From: an uncultured Granulosicoccaceae bacterium
GTDB lineage: Bacteria > Pseudomonadota > Gammaproteobacteria > Granulosicoccales > Granulosicoccaceae
Reading direction: 5' to 3'
Assembly: GCA_937951695.1 (NCBI GenBank)
Contig: CALFBL010000050.1
Span: forward strand, 1-31,999
DNA: 31,999 nt
Shown piece by piece: positions 7,880 through 14,420 of this stretch. The translations under genes were made by a program, and so were the position numbers. The notes below the pieces were generated by a model that worked only from the letters and a program-made list of their open reading frames with translations, had not been told where the DNA came from and made no database searches. Positions within the stretch are counted from its first letter, which is position 1; each line of letters starts with the position of its first letter.

Positions 7880-9457
7880 TTACCCTAGCTTCACGTTGTC
7901 AATGCCAACGACACGATCGTAGGCCCAGTAAAGAATTAATACTGCGCCTAACAAGATAGCGGCAAGCGCGGCAGCCAGTCCCCAGTTGAGTGAGGACGAG
8001 ATGTGATATGCGATTCGGTTGGAAATAAACACGCCCTTGGTGCCACCGACCAATTCTGGTGTGATGTAGTAACCAATGGAGAGAATAAAGACGAGTATCG
8101 AGCCAGCGCCGATACCTGGAATCGTATTGGGAAAGTAGATTTTTCGAAACGCGGTCCAGTCTGTGGCTCCCATAGACTTGGCAGCACGGACATAACTGGG
8201 TGAGATAGTTTTCATGACCGAGAACAACGGCAAAATCATAAACGGTAGCAATATGTGGGTCATAGTGATGATCGTACCGGTCATGTTATTGATTAAGGCC
8301 AGTCGGCTGTCGTCACCGATAATCCCAATTTTCACCAGCATGTTGTTGACAACACCCTGTTGCTGTAGCAGCACTTTCCATGCACTGGTACGGACCAGCA
8401 ACGATGTCCAGAACGGCAACAGTACAAAGATCAGCAACAGATTGGAGGTGCGAGTGGGTAAGGTGGCCAATAGGTAGGCGATGGGATAGCCGAGCAGAAT
8501 ACACAAGAAGGTAATGAGGAGACTCATCCCGAAGGTTCGAACAAATAGCTTTACGTAGATGCGTTCGTTTTCAGATTTATGCACGATACCGTTTATCGTA
8601 CTTTCTCGGTCTATCGATGCCCAGTAGTAGCTGTCCACATACCGGGGTGACAAACGATACAAAGTCTGCCAAGTTTCAAGCTCCCCCCAACCGTCATCGA
8701 TGGCCAGAATCTGTTCTTTGTAGTCGCCCTTGGGGAAGCTCGCAGAGGTGCTGCTCAAACCAGAAAACAGTGTTGCCAGCGTTGAATCATCAGACCCCGC
8801 CAAATCGCTCCATTGTTCGTCACTGAGTTGTTGAAGATCGTAATATAACGCGGAATAGGTGAACCCATACGGCGTCAGTGTTGATAAATCGGTGTTCTCG
8901 CCTTCATCGCTTTTTACATAGCGTGTCCAGTTATTGAACGCGATGGCGGTGGCCGGAAAGGCTTGCGGCCAAAGTTCACTGTCTCGCAGCGCGGCCCAGC
9001 CGGCCGGTGTTGCCCATGATGGGTTGAAGCCTGTGAAGGCATCGAGATGAGCGTCGGACTCCATTTTCTTGATCCGACGACCCGATTTTCGAAATATCGA
9101 GGACATGCCGGGTCGATCGTAATTCAGCCGACTGCCTAAGCGGGTGTGAAGTTTTAGCTCTTGCGCCAGCATCATGTCATCGGCGAGCAAGGCGAACACC
9201 TGCTCATGGGGCAGCTCAGTGCCTGTTGCGTCCCAACTCTGTAAAGCTCGGGTGGTGCCGGGCAGGGTTTCGGGAACCACGCTGTTCTCGACGGAGCGAA
9301 ACAGCATGTCGCCGATGGGGGATAAAAAGGTGACGACTACGAAGAGTAGTAACGGTGCAATCAGCACCAGCGAGCGGCGTTTTTCTCGCCTCAGCGCTTT
9401 GGCCAGGCTCTTGTGCAGTGACTTGCCGTCGTGGGTGGTGAGTTGGTCAGATGCCAT
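7880..9457 (-). CDS. ABC importer permease, PotB-type, with large periplasmic insertion
   Basis: At 525 residues this permease is much longer than PotB-type proteins, which are commonly near 300. After a short cytoplasmic tail there is a first helix (about 30-52, SLVLIAPLLLFVVVTFLSPI). About 250 hydrophilic residues follow (to about 300) that look periplasmic, then five more helices with the EAA loop YVRAAKSMGATDWTAFRKIYFP. The extra segment has no motif I recognise and is rich in Trp, Asp and Ser. It may contact the binding protein. The core pairs with the PotC-type permease just downstream. The start codon ATG at 9457 follows the intercistronic hairpin. Confidence 0.88.
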   Translation of the reverse strand: MASDQLTTHDGKSLHKSLAKALRREKRRSLVLIAPLLLFVVVTFLSPIGDMLFRSVENSVVPETLPGTTRALQSWDATGTELPHEQVFALLADDMMLAQELKLHTRLGSRLNYDRPGMSSIFRKSGRRIKKMESDAHLDAFTGFNPSWATPAGWAALRDSELWPQAFPATAIAFNNWTRYVKSDEGENTDLSTLTPYGFTYSALYYDLQQLSDEQWSDLAGSDDSTLATLFSGLSSTSASFPKGDYKEQILAIDDGWGELETWQTLYRLSPRYVDSYYWASIDRESTINGIVHKSENERIYVKLFVRTFGMSLLITFLCILLGYPIAYLLATLPTRTSNLLLIFVLLPFWTSLLVRTSAWKVLLQQQGVVNNMLVKIGIIGDDSRLALINNMTGTIITMTHILLPFMILPLFSVMKTISPSYVRAAKSMGATDWTAFRKIYFPNTIPGIGAGSILVFILSIGYYITPELVGGTKGVFISNRIAYHISSSLNWGLAAALAAILLGAVLILYWAYDRVVGIDNVKLG

Positions 9458-9482
9458 GGAGAACCTGAAGTTTCGGTAGCCT

Positions 9483-9522
9483 AAAAAGACAAAAGCACCA
9501 GAGCTAACGAATGCTCTGGTGC
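9483..9522 (-). terminator. Intercistronic hairpin between binding protein and permease genes
   Basis: A perfect 10-bp inverted repeat (GCACCAGAGC / GCTCTGGTGC, loop 9505-9512) is followed on the minus strand by TTTTGTCTTTTT. It lies 27 bases past the binding-protein stop and ahead of the permease ATG. Such elements usually terminate part of the transcripts or protect the upstream mRNA, so that the binding protein is made in excess over the membrane parts. Confidence 0.85.
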
Positions 9523-9548
9523 CTTGGACGCGATACTACGGCTTGAGC

Positions 9549-10697
9549 TTAGTTAGCCAGCCACGCCTGAAATTTCGCGTCAATGTCGTCGCGATTATCA
9601 GCCCACCACTCGTAGTTATACAAGAAGGTGTTTTGCGCGTTAGCAGGATCGGTTGGCATGTGTGGCGCCATGTCGATACCCAAGTCTGCGTGCTGGCCTA
9701 CCAGCGGCGCAGACGATGCACGGGCCGGGCCGTACGAGATGTACTTCGCTTGATCAGCGAGGCGCTGGGTGTCGGTAGCGAACTTGATGTAGTTCTTGGC
9801 GCGAGCTTCACGCTCAGGGCTCAAGCCAGCCGGAATGATCCAGCCGTCAAGATCAAACATTTGCGCGTCCCACAAAATGGCAATGGGTTGATCCTGCTCT
9901 TCAATGGCGGAAAATAAACGGCCGTTGTAAGTCGAGCCAATAGCGACTTCACCGTCAGCGAGTAGTTGAGGTGTTTCAGCACCTGCACTCCACCAGATGG
10001 TGTCGTCTTTGATGGTGTCCAATTTGGCGAAGGCACGCTCAACACCTGCGTCAGTTTCGAGCATGTCGTAGACTTCTTCAATCGCAACGCCATCGCACAT
10101 CAAAGCCCATTCGACGTTAGCGATAGGGCGCTTTTCCAGTGAACGTTGACCCGGGAAGGTCTCAGTGTCGAAAATTGCGCAAACATCGGTTGGCGTGGCA
10201 TCTGCCCAGTCTTCGTTATCGGTGCGATAGCCAAAGGTGGTTGAATAAACGATTTGCGGGATGAAGCAGTCCGACACTAACAAATCGCCGAAATCTTCAG
10301 ACGCTGGGGTGCCATCGGGAGCAGCAGCAAGATCGGTGTCAGGGTCGATTTCCAGCGCGAGGCCTTCATCGCACAAGCGAATGGCATCGGCTGCAACGAC
10401 GTCGACCACGTCCCAAGTGACGTTGCCGGCTTCGTTCATCGCTCGCAGTTTGGCAACCGCTTCAGCCGAAGATTCGTCATTGACGATTTCGACGCCAGTT
10501 TCGGCAGAGTAGGGCTCATGATAAGCCCGTAGTTGTGATGTAGAGTAAGCGCCACCCCATGATACGATCGTCATGCTGTCAGCGCAGTCTTCGCATGCTT
10601 CGATGACGTCCGCAGCGCTTGATGCGGCGCTTACGCCGAGCGTGGTCGCCATCGCTATGGCTGCCGCCAATGTGTGTTTCTGTCTCATTATGATCAT
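9549..10697 (-). CDS. Periplasmic substrate-binding protein, PotD-type
   Basis: This is a 382-residue solute-binding protein of the polyamine/opine type (bacterial extracellular solute-binding fold, class with TIVSWGGAY near the mature N-terminus). A signal peptide is visible (residues 1 to about 29, cleavage after SAASSA-A). The ATG at 10697 is chosen because a TTAGGA Shine-Dalgarno sits at proper distance; the ATG at 10688 would be too far. The mature protein has six cysteines (35, 38, 109, 144, 173, 201), including a CEDC pair right after the signal peptide, which is unusual for this family and could form disulfides. The ligand cannot be assigned. The terminator-like hairpin just downstream suggests expression above the permeases. 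Confidence 0.9.
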   Translation of the reverse strand: MIIMRQKHTLAAAIAMATTLGVSAASSAADVIEACEDCADSMTIVSWGGAYSTSQLRAYHEPYSAETGVEIVNDESSAEAVAKLRAMNEAGNVTWDVVDVVAADAIRLCDEGLALEIDPDTDLAAAPDGTPASEDFGDLLVSDCFIPQIVYSTTFGYRTDNEDWADATPTDVCAIFDTETFPGQRSLEKRPIANVEWALMCDGVAIEEVYDMLETDAGVERAFAKLDTIKDDTIWWSAGAETPQLLADGEVAIGSTYNGRLFSAIEEQDQPIAILWDAQMFDLDGWIIPAGLSPEREARAKNYIKFATDTQRLADQAKYISYGPARASSAPLVGQHADLGIDMAPHMPTDPANAQNTFLYNYEWWADNRDDIDAKFQAWLAN

Positions 10698-10742
10698 TGA
10701 TTCCTAAGGATTGTGAGAGTCGGTCAAGTCCGACGTGTCGCT

Positions 10743-10771
10743 ATACTACCCTACCGATGCCGTATCGTAAA
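10743..10771 (-). promoter_or_regulatory. Possible promoter of the binding-protein gene
   Basis: On the minus strand TTTACG (10771-10766) and TAGTAT (10748-10743) are separated by 17 bases and lie about 45 bases before the ATG. Each hexamer matches the sigma-70 consensus at four of six positions. This would give the binding-protein gene its own start in addition to read-through from the ATPase gene, which fits the 217-base gap between those genes. Confidence 0.35.
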
Positions 10772-10914
10772 AGTTACAGTGCGGGTTTTGGCGCTCCGTC
10801 CGATCTTAATCTACTTTTTTCCCGTTCAAGCCGATGCTGGGTAATTCAGTGTCGACTTCGTCACAATTTTTAACCAAGAAAATTTTGGCTCATAGTTTGG
10901 TTGCAGGTATGAGT

Positions 10915-12009
10915 TTAAGCGACGAAGTCGAGCGCTTTGCAATCCCGCGCGGCCCAGCCTAGCGAATACACTTCACCAATCTCCAAGTTGCGCTGATCGC
11001 CGCGATTTCTTACCTTGACGACAAATTCGTCATTACCAGCCACATCCATCACCACACGTAAGTGATCCCCGTGGTAGATGACTTCGCTGATGGTTCCGTT
11101 GACCATGTTCTCGGTAGATTCTACTGGCTCAAATTCGATTCGTTCTGGGCGCAAAGAGATGGTGGTTTTGTCGCCGATACCAGCGATGTTAACCGCCTCA
11201 GCCAAGAGCTCTGTGCCGTCGTCCAGTCGGACTCGACACGACGCCCCATCGATAGAGACAAGGGTGCCGGAGAGTTTGTTGTTCTCGCCGATGAACTGCG
11301 CGACGAACGAATTCTGCGGATTCTCGTATAGTTTATCCGGCCCGGAGAGCTGCTGAATGATCCCGTCTTCAAATACCGCAACCCGATCAGACATAGTCAG
11401 TGCTTCGGATTGGTCGTGAGTCACGTAAACCACGGTGACACCAAGATTTTCGTGAATGTGCTTGATTTCGTACTGCATTTGTTCACGCAGCTGCTTGTCA
11501 AGCGCACCCAGAGGCTCATCCATCAGCACCAGATCGGGATCGAACACCAATGCGCGAGCTACGGCCACACGCTGTTGTTGCCCACCCGATAACTGGATGG
11601 GGCGGCGATTGGCGAAATCCCCCAGTTCGACCATATCGAGGGCTTTTTTGACCTTAGCTTTGCGGTCAGCATTGGGTATTTTTCTGATTTTTAGCGGGAA
11701 GGCCAGATTTTCTGCCACTGTCATATGTGGGAAGAGTGCGTAGTTCTGGAACACCATACCAATACCCCTTTTATGGGGCGGCACGTTATTGATGGGTTCG
11801 TTGTTCAGAAAAATCTCACCGTGGGTAGCGGGTTCGAATCCCGCTAGCATCATTAGGCAGGTGGTTTTACCGGAACCTGAGGGGCCTAGCATGGTTAAAA
11901 ATTCGCCTGGAGCGATGTCCAGATTCAAATCTTTAACGACCAGTTTGTGTCCGTCGTAGCTTTTTTGAACCTTCTCAAACTTGACGGCTGCGCCGTTTGT
12001 CGTAGTCAT
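10915..12009 (-). CDS. ABC importer ATPase, PotA-type
   Basis: This is a 364-residue ATP-binding subunit. Walker A GPSGSGKT is at 42-49, the Q-loop Gln at 88, the signature LSGGQQQR at 140-147 and Walker B VLMDEP with its catalytic Glu near 165. The switch His lies in VTHDQSEA, and a C-terminal TOBE-type regulatory domain runs from about residue 245. It powers uptake through the two permeases downstream. It is the first gene of the importer operon and is divergent from the FG-GAP-like gene. About 55 bases before its start there is a 13-base palindrome (12065-12077), which could be an operator. PotA similarity suggests polyamines or related cations, but the substrate is not proven. Confidence 0.93.
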   Translation of the reverse strand: MTTTNGAAVKFEKVQKSYDGHKLVVKDLNLDIAPGEFLTMLGPSGSGKTTCLMMLAGFEPATHGEIFLNNEPINNVPPHKRGIGMVFQNYALFPHMTVAENLAFPLKIRKIPNADRKAKVKKALDMVELGDFANRRPIQLSGGQQQRVAVARALVFDPDLVLMDEPLGALDKQLREQMQYEIKHIHENLGVTVVYVTHDQSEALTMSDRVAVFEDGIIQQLSGPDKLYENPQNSFVAQFIGENNKLSGTLVSIDGASCRVRLDDGTELLAEAVNIAGIGDKTTISLRPERIEFEPVESTENMVNGTISEVIYHGDHLRVVMDVAGNDEFVVKVRNRGDQRNLEIGEVYSLGWAARDCKALDFVA

Positions 12010-12064
12010 GCAATTCCTGGCTGTGTCTGCGCGGCTTGGCTTGGAACAGTCTGAGGCCCGTATC

Positions 12065-12077
12065 GCGCACGGTGCGC
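12065..12077. promoter_or_regulatory. Palindrome upstream of the importer operon (possible operator)
   Basis: GCGCAC and GTGCGC flank a single G, giving 6-bp arms in perfect symmetry. It is in the 158-base gap between the importer operon and the divergent FG-GAP-like gene, where a regulator of either would be expected to bind. A chance palindrome cannot be ruled out. Confidence 0.25.
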
Positions 12078-12167
12078 CATTGTATATCAGCCGGCGTAGC
12101 GTGATGTGTCCACCGGCTATGTGATCGAAGATGATGATTTTTCAATCAGTCGGAGTACACTAGGGGT

Positions 12168-13034
12168 ATGGGAGATATAGGCATAATCAGTCGGATTGTA
12201 GGGTCGATACTGGCGGCATCGTTTATCGCTGGGGTCGCGGTTGCGGTTGATTCATTGGCTCCTCTCGAGTCGGAGCCGAGTAGCTGCTTGTTATCGAATG
12301 CCGCTGAGTCCGACTTTCCCAATTCCCTGGTGGTGAGTCTGCTGGGTGAAGCGGACGGTATCGTGGCTGCCTGGTACGACGGCGCTACTCGCCGCTACCG
12401 CCATGGGGTGCTTGGCGATGACATAGAGGCGAGTGAGCTTCACGTCATCACTAACCGGGGTGGTGAGCAGTGCGGTCAACGCCTGGTTCTGGAGTCCAAC
12501 GAAGTGTTCGAAGATCTTGCCCCGCGTCTGGTGGATATGGACGGCGATGGCAATCCGGATGTCGTGGCCATCGTCAGTGATGTACGATTGGGCGCGCGTC
12601 TGGCGGTGTTCGGCCATGAGCCAGGAGGCACTGATAAATTGGTGCTAAAAGCAGCTACCCCGAATATTGGTTCGAGGTACCGTTGGCTTGCACCGGTGGG
12701 GATAGGAGATTTCAACGACGATGGCACCATGGATGTGGCGTTCGTCGACCGTCCGCATCTAGCAAAAATATTGCGCGTATTTTCTTATGACCCCGAGACG
12801 GGCTTGAACCAGATCACGTTCGCGCAGGGCTTTACCAATCACCGCATCGGCGAAGATTTTATTTCCAGTGGCGTACGAACGTGCGACGGACAATTGCAGC
12901 TAATCACGGTGGATTCGAACTGGGAGCGCATTTTGGCCACCACCCTGAACGAATCCACATTGACTACGACAGATGTCGGTGCCTTTGAAGACATCGAAAG
13001 CATTAAAGCGGCGTTGTCTACCTGCCCGAACTAG
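12168..13034 (+). CDS. Exported FG-GAP/VCBS-like repeat protein
   Basis: This 288-residue protein starts with a hydrophobic segment (about residues 8-28), either a signal peptide or an N-terminal anchor. It carries two Asp/Asn-rich loops, DMDGDGNPDV (123-132) and DFNDDGTMDV (181-190), each followed by a hydrophobic strand. This is the calcium-binding-like loop of FG-GAP/VCBS beta-propeller repeats. Only two clear copies are seen, fewer than a full propeller. I do not recognise a specific function; a surface or periplasmic binding role is a guess. Its stop codon overlaps that of the convergent gene. The start is uncertain, since the AGGGG before the ATG is very close. Confidence 0.65.
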   Translation: MGDIGIISRIVGSILAASFIAGVAVAVDSLAPLESEPSSCLLSNAAESDFPNSLVVSLLGEADGIVAAWYDGATRRYRHGVLGDDIEASELHVITNRGGEQCGQRLVLESNEVFEDLAPRLVDMDGDGNPDVVAIVSDVRLGARLAVFGHEPGGTDKLVLKAATPNIGSRYRWLAPVGIGDFNDDGTMDVAFVDRPHLAKILRVFSYDPETGLNQITFAQGFTNHRIGEDFISSGVRTCDGQLQLITVDSNWERILATTLNESTLTTTDVGAFEDIESIKAALSTCPN

Positions 13035-14389
13035 GTCCTGGGTGCTTGAGCTTTCGGTTGCGTGTCTCGCACCCACAGTTTCGCCAGTGCAGCGCCGACC
13101 AGTTCCAGATTTAATCGACAGTGAGCGGATGCGGCGTAGTCTGCGTCACTTGAAAATCGCTCGTTTGCTGTCGCCGACTCATCTTCATTGATCTGCGCGC
13201 TACCCAGCATGCCACTGGGGCAGTTGTCTCGGGCCATCTGCCAGGGTTCGGTTCGGGCGTCCAGCTCCGCCGCTGTGGCCGCTGATACACCAAACCAGCG
13301 CAAGTGGCCGGTGCCGATATCGAGAATCTGTGGCAGTTTTCGTAACGCCCGGTTCGACACGTTGAATTCGAAGGTGTCGAAGTTGCGATGGGCTGTACCG
13401 GATTTAGGCGAGAGGTTACTCACCCAAGTTCGTTTGACCAATGGCTGGTAGGGGTTTTCCCATAGCGCCACCAACAGAGCAACGGCCATGACGGGCAAGG
13501 CTGCCGCACCGGCGATCGCACCGCACAGCTGGTTAACCGGGCCGGCAAGATGGGTCGAATAAACGCCTTGGTTAAGCGGCGCTGCCATAAAGCTATCGGC
13601 AAGTTTCACCACCACGTTGTCGTCGACACGAATGATGTAGCGACCCGAGATCACACAACGCTTTAAGTTTAAGTGTTCACCGACGTAGGTGTTTTCCAGA
13701 ACAACGCTGTCTTCCACGTGTGTGTTTCTATCGATAACCACGCTCGAGTTGAGGACCACCGTGCCGTGCATCTGCGCGGACTTGTCGACGCGGCAGTGAT
13801 TCCCTGCGTGCGTCTGACCCAACCGCACGCTGCGTGGATCAACCTGTGTCCGGTACCCAGTGGTTAACCCGAGACCGCGCTCACGACCGCGCAAATTAAC
13901 TTGTTCGATAGCGCCGCTGGCAGCTTGAAGGTTTAGCTCCAGAAACTGCTTGTGGTTTTCGATTGTGTACGCAGGTTCTCCGATTACGTGAGCACCGTGC
14001 GGTGTGTCGTCTGCTGAATCGAGCAATGCGAGAACGGCGTCCTGTTCGGCAAGGTTTTCCGTGTAGAGTCGATCCGCACTCACGATCAGCGTTTTACCGT
14101 TGAACAATGAAGGCTGGCGTCGCTTTAGTGAACTCACCGGTTCGTTCGGCCGGGACGACATCAAGTCTATGTCTAACCCCCAGCGTTCTCCAGATCCAAC
14201 AAACTGACGTAGCGCATTGACTCCGCGCGACGCAACTAAGGTCATCCTGGCATGCGGTACCGTTGACACATTTTCCAGTAAATGTTCAATAACGGGTTTA
14301 CCACCAATGGGCAACATGGCAATACTGCCTTTGTCGACTAAGGGTGAAAGTGCAGCAGGTTGATGGTTTGCAATTATTATTATATGCAT
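13031..14389 (-). CDS. NTase-like / left-handed beta-helix / degenerate sugar-transferase protein
   Basis: This 452-residue protein has three parts. Residues 1 to about 130 resemble sugar-nucleotide pyrophosphorylases (MLPIGGKPVIEHLLENV, 25-41) but lack the N-terminal GxGxR signature, so catalysis is doubtful. Residues about 185-258 are hexapeptide-like repeats of a left-handed beta-helix (VVLNSSVVIDRNTHVEDSVV). Residues about 288-440 follow the order of a bacterial phosphoglycosyl transferase: a membrane hairpin (LCGAIAGAAALPVMAVALLVALW), KLPQILDIGTGHLRWFGV in place of ELPQLWNVLxGxMSLVGP, and SGMLGSAQI in place of PGITGxxQV. The catalytic Asp-Glu before LPQL is replaced by Leu-Arg, and the KFRSM segment is gone. 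It is the last gene of the flippase operon. It is probably a structural or regulatory partner rather than an enzyme. Confidence 0.75.
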   Translation of the reverse strand: MHIIIIANHQPAALSPLVDKGSIAMLPIGGKPVIEHLLENVSTVPHARMTLVASRGVNALRQFVGSGERWGLDIDLMSSRPNEPVSSLKRRQPSLFNGKTLIVSADRLYTENLAEQDAVLALLDSADDTPHGAHVIGEPAYTIENHKQFLELNLQAASGAIEQVNLRGRERGLGLTTGYRTQVDPRSVRLGQTHAGNHCRVDKSAQMHGTVVLNSSVVIDRNTHVEDSVVLENTYVGEHLNLKRCVISGRYIIRVDDNVVVKLADSFMAAPLNQGVYSTHLAGPVNQLCGAIAGAAALPVMAVALLVALWENPYQPLVKRTWVSNLSPKSGTAHRNFDTFEFNVSNRALRKLPQILDIGTGHLRWFGVSAATAAELDARTEPWQMARDNCPSGMLGSAQINEDESATANERFSSDADYAASAHCRLNLELVGAALAKLWVRDTQPKAQAPRT

Positions 14390-14420
14390 AGTGCTTATAA
14401 ACCACCTGTAGGTATTACGG

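Noticed and set aside
10861..10914. Terminator after the ATPase gene (AACCAA / TTGGTT)
   Set aside because: The stem has only six base pairs with a 19-base AT-rich loop, and no proper T run follows.
12081..12112. Possible sigma-70 promoter for the importer ATPase (TGGACA and GATATA/TATACA on the minus strand)
   Set aside because: Spacing is 18-20 and the -10 match is poor; it is not better than chance in this AT content.
12168..13034. Reading the FG-GAP-like protein as an adhesin or integrin-like propeller
   Set aside because: Only two repeats are visible; a full propeller needs more, so no adhesin role is claimed.
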